Of a stretch of 64,000 nucleotides of DNA, positions 8,671 through 16,940 are shown one piece after another. The DNA lies in the NCBI RefSeq assembly GCF_042887685.1, contig NZ_JBHVOS010000009.1, forward strand, positions 1 through 64,000, read 5' to 3'. The notes beneath the pieces are model-generated. The model saw nothing but the letters and a program-made list of their open reading frames with translations. It made no database searches and was not told the origin of the DNA. Source of the DNA: Oerskovia sp042887685. GTDB lineage: Bacteria > Actinomycetota > Actinomycetes > Actinomycetales > Cellulomonadaceae. Position 1 is the first letter of the stretch. Every line of letters begins with the position of its first letter. Position numbers and translations under genes: made by a program.

Positions 8671-9971
8671 AGTGCACGCACCCCCGCCAGCCCGTCGGAG
8701 AACAGGTCCCGCAGGCGCACGGGCGAGCGCTTGAAGGCCCTCTTCGCCACGTCGCGCAGGTGGCGACGTGGTCGGAGGTCGTGGTTGAAGGCGCCGTACA
8801 GGATGTCGGCGAGGAGCGAGCCGTACTGCTCGTACATGCGCTCGCGCTCGAGGAACGCGGGCGCCTTGGCGTAGGTCTGCATGTCCTGGCCGGCGAACGA
8901 CGCCGTCAGCGCCGCCCGGTAGCCCGCCAGCCCCGCCTTGGACGTGTCTCCCGCGGCCAGCGCCGACTCGATCCCCGTGGCCGCGGCGATGCCGGACGCC
9001 GTGGCGAGGTCCATGCCCCGGACGGTCAGGCCCGTGTTGAGCGTCAGGCCTGCGGCGTCGCCCACGACGACCATGCCGTCCGTGGTGATCTCGCGGACCA
9101 TGTCCAGACCGCCCTCGGCGACCAGGTGGCTCGCGTACTCGGACACCTCGCCGCCCGCGAGCAGCGGAGCGACGAAGGGGTGCGTCAGGAAGTGCTCGAA
9201 CACCTCGGACGACGGCACGCCCTTGGCGACGAGGTCGTCCAGCCGCAGCACCACGCCGACCGAGATCGAGTCGCGGTTCGTGTACAGGAACCCGCCGCCG
9301 CCGATCCCGAGCGTGCAGTCGCCGACCACGGCGTAGGCCACGCCCTCGTCGTCGGTGCAGTGGAACCGCTCCTCGATGGTCGCCGCGGGCAGCGAGACGA
9401 CCGCCTTCACGCCCAGCGCCAGGTGGTTCGTCGGTTCCTGGGGGCGCAGACCTGCTGCGCGCGCCAGGAAGGAGTTCACGCCGTCCGCTGCCACGACGAC
9501 ACGGGCACGCAGCTCGTCGTCGCCGGCCCGGACGCCCACGACCTTGCCGTCCTCGGTGAGGACCTCGTCGACGCGGACGCCCGGCATGAGGAACACACCG
9601 GCCTCCTCGCACTTCTCGCCCAGCCATGCGTCCAGCCTGGCGCGCAGGACGGTCACCGCGTTGACGGGGTCGGACAGCCGCGAGTCCTGGTAGTCGATCC
9701 CGACCGACGACGTGCCGTTGAGGAACTGCACGTAGTTGCGGGTGATGCGGCGCTCCACGGGCGCCTCCGTGAGGAAGTCGGGGAAGACCTCCTCCATGAC
9801 CCGCGAGTAGAGCACTCCGCCCGACAGGTTCTTCGAGCCGGGCGCCTCGCCCCGCTCGATGAGCACGACCGAGCGTCCGGCCTCGGCGAGCCGGTACGCG
9901 GTCACGCACCCGGCGACGCCGGCGCCGACGACGATGACGTCGAAGTCGGGCTCTACCGCCTCGCTCGTCAT
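8667..9971 (-). CDS. fixC: FAD-dependent oxidoreductase FixC (ETF-quinone oxidoreductase family)
   Basis: 434 residues with an N-terminal FAD-binding Rossmann motif (VVGAGVAGCVTAYRLAEAG, residues 13-31), a GSKNLSGG segment typical of ETF-QO/FixC, and GDAAGLTLNTG for the second flavin contact. FixC links the FixAB flavoprotein to FixX. In nitrogen fixers FixABCX bifurcates electrons from NADH; in E. coli the same set is thought to feed crotonobetainyl-CoA reduction. The ATG at 9971 overlaps the fixB stop (ATGA), and the gene is coupled to fixX at its end. Confidence 0.94.
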   Translation of the reverse strand: MTSEAVEPDFDVIVVGAGVAGCVTAYRLAEAGRSVVLIERGEAPGSKNLSGGVLYSRVMEEVFPDFLTEAPVERRITRNYVQFLNGTSSVGIDYQDSRLSDPVNAVTVLRARLDAWLGEKCEEAGVFLMPGVRVDEVLTEDGKVVGVRAGDDELRARVVVAADGVNSFLARAAGLRPQEPTNHLALGVKAVVSLPAATIEERFHCTDDEGVAYAVVGDCTLGIGGGGFLYTNRDSISVGVVLRLDDLVAKGVPSSEVFEHFLTHPFVAPLLAGGEVSEYASHLVAEGGLDMVREITTDGMVVVGDAAGLTLNTGLTVRGMDLATASGIAAATGIESALAAGDTSKAGLAGYRAALTASFAGQDMQTYAKAPAFLERERMYEQYGSLLADILYGAFNHDLRPRRHLRDVAKRAFKRSPVRLRDLFSDGLAGVRAL

Positions 9972-10867
9972 GACAGCGCCGCCGTGAGGGCCGGGACGAC
10001 CTGGTACAGGTCGCCGACGACGCAGTAGTCGGCCTCGGCGAAGAAGGGGGCGTCCTTGTCGGAGTTGATCGCGACGACCGTGCGCGCCCCGCGGGCACCG
10101 ACCGTGTGCTGCAGCTGCCCGGAGATCCCGATCGCGAGGTAGAGCTCGGGGGAGACCTGCTGGCCCGTGACACCGACGTAGCGGTCGTGCGTGTACCACC
10201 CGAGGCCCTCGGCGAGGGGGCGGGAGCACGCCGTCTCGGCGCCGATCGCCGCCGCGAGGGACTCGACGAGCCCGAGGTCGTCCTTGGCCTTGACACCGCG
10301 GCCCGCGGACACGATGCGCTGCGCGCGCCCGAGGTCGACGACGGCGCGCTCGGCCGGGCGGTTCTCCGTGACGGTGAGCGTGGGGGCCGCCGAGGCCGTG
10401 ACCTCGGCGATCGCGGCGCTGCCGCCCGTGGCGACGGCGCCGCCGTCGACCACGACGACCACCGGGCCGGAGACCTTGTCGGTCTCCTGCGCGATGCCGC
10501 CGAAGACCGACCGGGTCAGCTCGACGCCGTCGGTCACGACCGTCACCGCGGAGACCTGCGTGAACGCCGGGGCGCCGAGGACGGCGGCCGCGGCGCCCGC
10601 GAGGACGCGGTCCGCGGGGCGGCTCGACGCGAGGACCACGTCCGGCTGGGCGGCCGCGACCAGGGTGGCGACGGTCGAGGCGTAGGCCTCGACCGGGGCG
10701 TCGGCGGGCTCGCCGAGCCAGGTGACGGCGTCCACGCCCGAGGCCGCGACGGCCTCGGCGACGGACCGGGTGCCGACGACGACCGCGGTGGTGCTGGTGC
10801 CCTGGGCGAGCTCGACGAGGGCGTCGATGCGGGCGTCCCCGGCGACGAGGATGTAGGTGCTGCTCAT
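9968..10867 (-). CDS. fixB: Electron transfer flavoprotein alpha subunit FixB
   Basis: 299 residues. The C-terminal half has the ETF-alpha FAD-binding signature: RIVSAGRGVKAKDDLGLVE, then GLGWYTHDRYVGVTGQQVSPELYLAIGISGQLQHTVG and AINSDKDAPFFAEADYCVVGD. The N-terminal half is the usual ETF fold without an AMP-site motif I can point to. It pairs with FixA and takes electrons to FixC. It starts at the ATG at 10867, 31 bp after fixA, and overlaps fixC by 4 bp. Confidence 0.94.
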   Translation of the reverse strand: MSSTYILVAGDARIDALVELAQGTSTTAVVVGTRSVAEAVAASGVDAVTWLGEPADAPVEAYASTVATLVAAAQPDVVLASSRPADRVLAGAAAAVLGAPAFTQVSAVTVVTDGVELTRSVFGGIAQETDKVSGPVVVVVDGGAVATGGSAAIAEVTASAAPTLTVTENRPAERAVVDLGRAQRIVSAGRGVKAKDDLGLVESLAAAIGAETACSRPLAEGLGWYTHDRYVGVTGQQVSPELYLAIGISGQLQHTVGARGARTVVAINSDKDAPFFAEADYCVVGDLYQVVPALTAALS

Positions 10868-10898
10868 GAGGGTGTTCCTTCCCGGGAGATCGGGGTGG

Positions 10899-11675
10899 TC
10901 AGAGGACGTTGTCGGCGCGCAGGGCGGCGACGAGCTCGGCGGCCGCGGCCACCGGGTCGGAGCCGTCGATCACGTGCTGCTTGCGCGCGGCGAGTGCGGG
11001 GCGGGCCGTGCCGACGACCTCGGTGAGGGCGACGGGTGCGGCAGGCGTGACGTCGGCGAGGGAGAGGACCTCGACCGGGCGCTTGCCGGCGGCCAGGATG
11101 TCCTTCATGCCGGGCACGCGCGGCACGACGGCGTCGGTCGCGGCTGCGAGGACGACGGGGCCCGTGGCGTGCAGCACCTGCGAACCCGAGTCCTGCAGGC
11201 GCTCGACGACGAGGTCGCCCGCGCCGCCCGAGATCGCCGTGACGTTCGCGAGGGCCGGCCAGCCGAGCGCGCCGGCGAGGATCGCGGGCACGAGCTGCGC
11301 GCCGACGTCCTGCGAGGAGTCGCCCGTCAGGACCAGGTCGACGTCGCCGACGTGCTTGACGACCTCGGCGAGGACCGTGGCGGTGAGCGTCGGCCCGGCT
11401 CCTTCGAGCGCCGGGTCCGCGACGACGACCGCGCGGTCGAACCCGCGGGACAGCGCGGACTTGCGGGCCATCGGCGACGCGACGTCGGGACCGCCGACGC
11501 TGATGCCGACGAGCTCGGCGCCCGTGGCGTCCGCGAGCCGGCGACCGAGCTCGGCGGCGACCGGGTCGTACTCGGAGACCGACGCCTTGGCGCGGCCCCA
11601 GTCGACGGTCCCGTCGGCTCCCACCGCGGCGTCCTGCGGGTTCGGTGCCCACTTGTAGGCAACGGCAATCTTCAT
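10899..11675 (-). CDS. fixA: Electron transfer flavoprotein beta subunit FixA
   Basis: 258 residues. The N-terminus MKIAVAYKWAPNPQDAAVGADG aligns with E. coli FixA (MKIITCYKCVPDEQDIAV), and the Fix/ETF-beta pattern SVGGPDVASPMARKSALSRGFDRAVVV and LTGDSSQDVGAQLVPAIL follows. The C-terminal segment RVPGMKDILAAGKRPVEV matches the FixA group rather than housekeeping EtfB. The ATG at 11675 overlaps the stop of the MFS gene (ATGA). FixA is the subunit expected to hold the bifurcating flavin with FixB. Confidence 0.93.
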   Translation of the reverse strand: MKIAVAYKWAPNPQDAAVGADGTVDWGRAKASVSEYDPVAAELGRRLADATGAELVGISVGGPDVASPMARKSALSRGFDRAVVVADPALEGAGPTLTATVLAEVVKHVGDVDLVLTGDSSQDVGAQLVPAILAGALGWPALANVTAISGGAGDLVVERLQDSGSQVLHATGPVVLAAATDAVVPRVPGMKDILAAGKRPVEVLSLADVTPAAPVALTEVVGTARPALAARKQHVIDGSDPVAAAAELVAALRADNVL

Positions 11676-13171
11676 CGTGATCCATCTCCTTGGAGGTCGC
11701 CGCGGGGTCCGCGGGCGCTGGTGGTGAGGGGGGTGCCCGGTCCTGTCGGAGAGTCGGGCGTCCCGGCCGTGCGGGGGCCGGAGCCCGCCCGCCGGCCGCG
11801 GATGCCGAGGCGCAGCGCGCTGGCCTCGACGAGGGTCAGGCCGCGGGTCTCGGGTGCCCACAGCACCGAGACGAGCAGGCCCAGGCCGGAGATGACGGCA
11901 CCGGCCGTCATCGTCGCGCGGGTGCCGTAGGCGGCGAGGAAGCCGGGCAGCACGTAGGTCGAGACCACGGTGCCGATGCGGCTGAAGGCCATGGCGGCCC
12001 CGACGGCGGAGGCCCGGACGTCCGTCGGGAACAGCTCGTTCGGGTACAGCCATTGCAGGTTGCCCGGGCCGCCCGAGAAGAACGCGTACAGGGCGAGGCA
12101 GACGATCACGACGGGCATGGCGGCGGTGGGCAGGATGCCCAGGACCGCGAGCGCGACGGTCATGATCGCGAAGCTGCCGATGAGCAGCTTGCGCCGCCCC
12201 ATCGAGTTCGCCCAGAACATGGCCGGGATGCACCCGACCATGAAGAACGTGCCGATGATCATCTCGCCGATCGTCGCGGTCTGGCCGGCTCCGAACCCGA
12301 ACTCCGTCATGATCCGCGGCCCGAACGTGTAGATCGCGAACATGGGCACGGCCTGGCACATCCAGATCGTCCCGACGAACAGGATCTTGCCCACGTACCC
12401 GCGTCGGAAGAGCGTCGCGTACCCGACCTTCGACGTCGTCTCGGGCTCGAGCTCGACGTCCGCACCGAAGATGCGCCGCACGATCGCGTGCGCCTCCTCG
12501 GCCCGCCCCTTGCGGGCGAGCCAGCGGGGCGACTCGGGGATGTCCCACCGGCCGATCAGGATGACGAGGCACGGCACGACGGCGCTCGCGAGCATCCAGC
12601 GCCAGCCGCCGTCGACGTCCATGAGCAGGTAGCCGACGAGGAAGGCGACGTTCGCCCCCAGGTACCACGCGGCCGCGACGATGCCCATGGAGATCGCCCG
12701 GTGCTTGCGCGGGGTGAACTCCGCGATGAGGGACGTCGCGATCGGGTAGTCGGCGCCGATGACGATGCCGATGAGGAACCGCATGACGACGAGCATGAGC
12801 GGCGTGCCCACGAAGGCGGAGGCGACCGACAGGACGGCGATCGCGACGATGTCGATGACGAACATCTTCTTGCGCCCGATGACGTCGGTCAGCCAGCCGC
12901 CCACCGAGGTCCCGAGGAAGAGGCCGACGAGCGCAGCCACCCCGACGACGGCCGTCCAGGTCGCGTCGAGGTCGAGCGCGGGGCCGAGCTGGATGAGGGC
13001 GACGCCGATGATGGACAGCACGTAGCCGTCGAGGAACGGGCCTCCCGACGAGAAGAGGGTGACCCGCTTGAGGAACGGGGTCATCTCGACGTCGTCGAGC
13101 CCGACCCGCCCGGGGGCCGCGGCGGCGACCGCCGCCCCCGTGGGGCGGCGGTCGTCCTGGCTCAGGCCCAC
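11672..13171 (-). CDS. MFS transporter, sugar porter/organic cation transporter-like
   Basis: 499 residues from the GTG at 13171, which overlaps the previous stop by 10 bp; a start at the ATG at 13084 would give 470 residues. I prefer the longer form because LDDVEMTPFLKRVTLFSSGGPFLDGY reads as one N-terminal block. Twelve hydrophobic segments are visible. Signatures are GGWLTDVIGRKK after TM2, PESPRWLARKGRAEEA after TM6, and a C-terminal PETRGLTL. These are shared by sugar porters and the SLC22/OCTN cation and carnitine carriers. It sits between the hydratase and fixA with overlaps at both ends, so it probably imports the pathway substrate. Specificity is inferred only. Confidence 0.88.
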   Translation of the reverse strand: MGLSQDDRRPTGAAVAAAAPGRVGLDDVEMTPFLKRVTLFSSGGPFLDGYVLSIIGVALIQLGPALDLDATWTAVVGVAALVGLFLGTSVGGWLTDVIGRKKMFVIDIVAIAVLSVASAFVGTPLMLVVMRFLIGIVIGADYPIATSLIAEFTPRKHRAISMGIVAAAWYLGANVAFLVGYLLMDVDGGWRWMLASAVVPCLVILIGRWDIPESPRWLARKGRAEEAHAIVRRIFGADVELEPETTSKVGYATLFRRGYVGKILFVGTIWMCQAVPMFAIYTFGPRIMTEFGFGAGQTATIGEMIIGTFFMVGCIPAMFWANSMGRRKLLIGSFAIMTVALAVLGILPTAAMPVVIVCLALYAFFSGGPGNLQWLYPNELFPTDVRASAVGAAMAFSRIGTVVSTYVLPGFLAAYGTRATMTAGAVISGLGLLVSVLWAPETRGLTLVEASALRLGIRGRRAGSGPRTAGTPDSPTGPGTPLTTSARGPRGDLQGDGSR

Positions 13172-14016
13172 TCGATCACGCCGAAGTTGAGGAACGGCTT
13201 GGCCGACGGGTCGTCGGCGTCCACCAGACGGAAGTGCACCCGCCCGTCCTCCATGCGCCACATCTGCGTCGCCACCCGTGTCCCCGGGAGGACGGAGGCC
13301 GTGATGCGCGTCTTGAAGCGCTTGAGCCGCTCGGGCTCGCCCGGGACGAACGCGCGCACGAAGTGCCGGCACACGATGCCGGCGAAGCTCACGGCGTGCA
13401 GGATCGGGCGGGGCTGGCCGTTCTCGGCCGCGTACTCCCAGTCGACGTGCTGGGGGTGGTAGTCGCCCGACAGGCGGTAGATCAGCGCCTGGTTCTCGGG
13501 GATGGTCTCGATGGTCTCGACGTCGGGCTCGCGGTCGGGCATCTCGACGATGTCCTTCGGCGCGGCCGGCCCACCCCACCCGCCGTCGTAGATGAGGCAG
13601 TCCCAGCTCTCGTTCGTGAACAGGAGGTTGCCCTCGTCGTCGTACGTGTCGCCGACGTGCTGGGCGAGCAGGCCCCTGCCCTCGCCCCGGTCGTACAGGC
13701 CCTTGAGCAGCACCTTGGTCGAGAGCTTCCCGTCCAGCCGGGTGATCGGCCGGTGGAAGGTGACGTCGAAGCTCCAGTGCAACGACCCGGAGTAGTCGTA
13801 GCCGTAGTCGATGGTCCGGGTGACCTCGGAGTCGACGATCGGCATCGCGGCGAAGGTCGGCAGGACCTTCATGTCCTTCTCGTACACGTACTCGAGGTCG
13901 GTGCGACCGTCGATCGCGCAGCCGGAGCCGAGGGCGAACAGGCTCAGGTCGCGGAAGGTGTACTCGCGCTCGAACGGGCCGAACCACTGGCCGACCATCT
14001 CGGTCTTGATGACCAT
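13162..14016 (-). CDS. MaoC-type double hot-dog enoyl-CoA hydratase
   Basis: 284 residues. The C-terminal half has the hydratase 2 motif YRLSGDYHPQHVDWEYA (catalytic Asp and His in GDYHPQH), followed by RPILHAVSFAGIVCRH. The N-terminal half is the degenerate hot dog typical of two-domain hydratases (LEYVYEKDMKVLPTFAAMPIV). Such enzymes hydrate trans-2-enoyl-CoA to the (R)-3-hydroxyacyl-CoA series. Here it occupies the place of CaiD, which in E. coli is an unrelated crotonase. The ATG at 14016 is 92 bp after caiC; the stop lies inside the first codons of the MFS gene. The reaction on this pathway's substrate is an inference. Confidence 0.85.
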   Translation of the reverse strand: MVIKTEMVGQWFGPFEREYTFRDLSLFALGSGCAIDGRTDLEYVYEKDMKVLPTFAAMPIVDSEVTRTIDYGYDYSGSLHWSFDVTFHRPITRLDGKLSTKVLLKGLYDRGEGRGLLAQHVGDTYDDEGNLLFTNESWDCLIYDGGWGGPAAPKDIVEMPDREPDVETIETIPENQALIYRLSGDYHPQHVDWEYAAENGQPRPILHAVSFAGIVCRHFVRAFVPGEPERLKRFKTRITASVLPGTRVATQMWRMEDGRVHFRLVDADDPSAKPFLNFGVIEWA

Positions 14017-14108
14017 CGTTTCCTACTCTCTGCGTGCTCTGCGCGTGTCCGGGGGGACGTGCGCGGGGTTCGGGGCGCGGGAGCCGACCGGCCTCCGCGA
14101 CGTCGGCC

Positions 14109-15641
14109 TCAGACCAGTGCGGCCTTGGCGACCTTGAACGTGCTGGTGCGGGGCAGGTCGTCGACGACCTCGACGATCGTGGGGACCTTGAAGTCCGCGA
14201 GGTGCGCGGCGCAGTGCGCCACCAGTTGCGCCACGGTGACGGACCCGCCCGGGACGAGCACGACGAACGCCTTGACGGCCTCGTCGTGCACGGGGTCGGG
14301 GACGCCGATCACGGCGGCCTCGGCGACCGCCGGGTGCCGGGCGAGCACCTCCTCGACCTCCGTCGGGGAGACGTTCTCGCCCGAGCGCTTGACGAAGTGG
14401 GTGCGGCGGTCGACGAACCAGTGCCAGCCGTCGGCGTCCACGCGACCGAGGTCGCCGGTGCGGAACCAGCCCTCGGGGGTGATCGCGGCCGCGGTGGCCT
14501 CCGGGTCGCGGAAGTACTCCTTCATGAGCGTGCGCCCGGGGACTCCGCGGACCTGGATCTCGCCCACGGTGCCGACCGGGACCTCGTGCCCGTCGCCGTC
14601 GGCGATGCGCACCTCGTACCCGAGGCCGACGCGGCCCACGGACGGCCATCGGCGCTCGCCGGCGGGCGGGTCCGTGAGGACGCCGACGAGGGTCTCGCTC
14701 GTGCCGTAGGAGTTGAGGAGGCGCACCCCGAAGCGCTGCTCGTAGGCGACCTTCTCCTCGTCGGTGACCGGCAGGTAGTAGAGGACCTCACGCACCTGGT
14801 GGTCGCGCTCGTCCGCCGCGACGGGCTGGAGCATGGTCGTGCGCAGCATCATGGCGATGCTCTGGACCACGGTCGCGCGGTGCTCGCGCACCTGCGCCCA
14901 GAAGCGCCGGGCGCTGAACCGCTCGACGGCCACGAGGGTCGCGCCGACCGTGAGGACGGGCATGAGGGCGTTGAGCTGGAAGTTCACGTGGCAGGCCGGC
15001 ATCGTCGTCAGGAGCCGGTCCTGCGCCGTCATCGTGGCCTGCCAGTCGACGAACATCCCGCTGAACAGCAGGTTCGCGTGCGTCAGCACGACGCCCTTGG
15101 GGCACGCGGTGGAACCGGACGTGAAGACGATGCCGACCGGGTCCTCGCTCGTGAGGGAGACACGGTCCGCCAGGACGTCCGGCTGGGCGTCGCGGGCGGG
15201 GCCGTACGGCGTCGTGCCGGGCACGTCTGCCCGCGAGCGGGCGAGCAGGATGCGCGGGTCCCCGCAGTAGCCGTCCTCGGGCAGGACGTCTGGCTCGGCG
15301 ACCACGACGCGCGCCCCGACCCTGCGCTGGATGTCGTTGCACTCGGTCGCCGTGCTGCGGGGGTGGAACGGGACGCTGACGGCGCCGACCAGAGCCAGAC
15401 CGAAGAGGCACTCGAGCATCTCGGGGCAGTTGCCGAGGTGGATGCCGACGTGGTCGCCCGGGGCGACGCCCCAGGAGCGGAAGAGGTTGGCGGCCCGGAC
15501 GATCCGCACGGCGAACTGCCCGTACGTCCATTCCGTCACGACGCCGTCCCGGTCCTCGAAGACGAGGAAGGTCCTGTCCGCGGAGGTGCGGGCGAGCTCC
15601 TCCCACAGGTCGCGCAGCGTCCTGTTGCCTACGATGTCCAT
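14109..15641 (-). CDS. caiC: CaiC-like betaine/carnitine-type acyl-CoA ligase
   Basis: 510 residues of the ANL superfamily. The N-terminus MDIVGNRTLRDLWEELA aligns with E. coli CaiC (MDIIGGQHLRQMWDDLA), and the resemblance runs throughout, e.g. REVLYYLPVTDEEKVAYEQRFGVRLL. ATP motifs are FTSGSTACPKG near 180, YGTSETLVG near 306 and GWFRTGDLG near 383; PRTSTFKVAK holds the C-terminal lysine. It should make the CoA thioester of an acid that primes the CaiB cycle. I start at the ATG at 15641, three codons inside the longest frame, which gives a GAGG site and matches CaiC. Substrate identity (carnitine or an analogue) is not settled. Confidence 0.88.
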   Translation of the reverse strand: MDIVGNRTLRDLWEELARTSADRTFLVFEDRDGVVTEWTYGQFAVRIVRAANLFRSWGVAPGDHVGIHLGNCPEMLECLFGLALVGAVSVPFHPRSTATECNDIQRRVGARVVVAEPDVLPEDGYCGDPRILLARSRADVPGTTPYGPARDAQPDVLADRVSLTSEDPVGIVFTSGSTACPKGVVLTHANLLFSGMFVDWQATMTAQDRLLTTMPACHVNFQLNALMPVLTVGATLVAVERFSARRFWAQVREHRATVVQSIAMMLRTTMLQPVAADERDHQVREVLYYLPVTDEEKVAYEQRFGVRLLNSYGTSETLVGVLTDPPAGERRWPSVGRVGLGYEVRIADGDGHEVPVGTVGEIQVRGVPGRTLMKEYFRDPEATAAAITPEGWFRTGDLGRVDADGWHWFVDRRTHFVKRSGENVSPTEVEEVLARHPAVAEAAVIGVPDPVHDEAVKAFVVLVPGGSVTVAQLVAHCAAHLADFKVPTIVEVVDDLPRTSTFKVAKAALV

Positions 15642-15697
15642 CCACCTCACCCGTTCCCTGGTGCGTCCGGCTCCCCGGGCACGCTTCGTCGGTCGGT

Positions 15698-15728
15698 GGG
15701 TGCGCGCGGTTCCGGCCCGCGCGCACCC
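15698..15728 (-). terminator. Strong hairpin inside the cai-fix operon, between caiB and caiC
   Basis: Arms 15698-15709 and 15717-15728 pair perfectly over 12 GC-rich bases with a 7-base loop, seven bases beyond the caiB stop and 57 before the caiC start. It may act as a partial terminator or as a 3' stabiliser for the caiA-caiB part of the message. Confidence 0.5.
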
Positions 15729-15734
15729 GCTCGC

Positions 15735-16940
15735 TCAGCTCCTGCGGATCGTGCCGTTGTCGGCGAGCGCCTGGATCTGCTCCGGGGTCCAGCCGGCCTC
15801 GGTCAGCACGGCGTCGGTGTCCATGCCGAGCGAGGGCATGGGGCGCCAGATCTTGCCGGGGTTCCGGGAGAACTTGGGCACGATCCCGACGCCCTTGACG
15901 GGCGTCCCGTCGAGCGTGTCCCACTCGACGATCGCCTCGCGCTGGGCGACGTGGTCCTCGGCGAGGAGCTGGTCGAACTCCAGCACGGCGTTGGCGGCGA
16001 TCCCCACGGCGGAGAACTCCTCCTCCAGCTCGACGGCCTTCTGCGTGAGGCAGAAGGCGTCGAGGTGGCGCTCGATGAGCTCGGCCTGCGGTCCGTCGAG
16101 CCACAGCGCGCTGGTGTCCTCGGGGTACTCCTCGGTGCCCCAGAGGTGTCCGAGGCCGATGCGCTCGAGCAGGTACTTGTTCTGCTTGACGCCGTAGACG
16201 CACAGGCCCACGAAGCCGTCCGACGTGCGGTACTCGCCGATCCCGCACAGGTTGGGGTGACGGGCGCCGGGGCGCGGGTAGACGGTCCCGGCGTTGAGGA
16301 AGTCCATCATGTAGTAGGCCCCGACGCGCAGGAGGACCTCGTACATCGCGACGTCGACGCTCTCGCCCTGGCCGGTCGTGCGCGCCTTCTGCAGTGCGGC
16401 GAGCGCGGACGAGGTCACCATGAGCGACGTGAAGTAGTCGCCCACGTACGGCACCGCGGCCATCGGCTGGTCGGGGGTGCCGTTCTGCGCCATGTACCCG
16501 CTGTAGGCCTGGACCGTGAGGTCGTACGCGGCGCGGTTGACGCGCGTCTCGACGCCGTACTGGCCGAAGCCCGACACGTGCACGATGACCAGGCGCGGGT
16601 TGTGCTCCCACAGGAGCTCGTCGGTGATCCCGCGGCGGGCGTAGGTGGGGCCCTTGGAGGACTCGATGAAGACGTCCGCGTCCTTGACGAGGGAGAACAG
16701 GACCTCGCGGCCCTCCTCGGTGAACGGGTTCATCGAGATCGACCGCTGGTTGCGGCGCTCCATCTCCTTGACGAAGGTGGTGTCGCGCATCGAGTCACCC
16801 GTGCGGGTGTTCTCGATCCAGACGACGTCGGCACCCCACTCGGCCATGACGGCGGCCGCGGACGGTGCGGCGATCTCGACCGCGGAGTAGACGACCTTGA
16901 CGCCCTCGAGGACGCCGAACCCGGGGATCGCGCCGGACAT
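15735..16940 (-). CDS. caiB: CaiB-like CoA-transferase (class III, carnitine type)
   Basis: 401 residues, close to the 405 of E. coli CaiB. VKVVYSAVEIAAPSAAAVMAEWGA, FIESSKGPTYARRGITDELLW and MYEVLLRVGAYYMMDFLNAG all follow CaiB closely. The catalytic aspartate is in YVGDYFTS (E. coli FPYTADYFSG, Asp169). The C-terminal block PKFSRNPGKIWRPMPSLGMDTDAVL is nearly that of CaiB. It would move CoA between product and incoming acid, e.g. gamma-butyrobetainyl-CoA to carnitine in the known system. Its ATG at 16940 overlaps the caiA stop by one base (TGATG). Confidence 0.92.
   Translation of the reverse strand: MSGAIPGFGVLEGVKVVYSAVEIAAPSAAAVMAEWGADVVWIENTRTGDSMRDTTFVKEMERRNQRSISMNPFTEEGREVLFSLVKDADVFIESSKGPTYARRGITDELLWEHNPRLVIVHVSGFGQYGVETRVNRAAYDLTVQAYSGYMAQNGTPDQPMAAVPYVGDYFTSLMVTSSALAALQKARTTGQGESVDVAMYEVLLRVGAYYMMDFLNAGTVYPRPGARHPNLCGIGEYRTSDGFVGLCVYGVKQNKYLLERIGLGHLWGTEEYPEDTSALWLDGPQAELIERHLDAFCLTQKAVELEEEFSAVGIAANAVLEFDQLLAEDHVAQREAIVEWDTLDGTPVKGVGIVPKFSRNPGKIWRPMPSLGMDTDAVLTEAGWTPEQIQALADNGTIRRS

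Noticed and set aside
8350..10296. Single long frame covering fixX and parts of fixC
   Set aside because: Only its last 106 codons match FixX; fixC is in another frame with clear family similarity.
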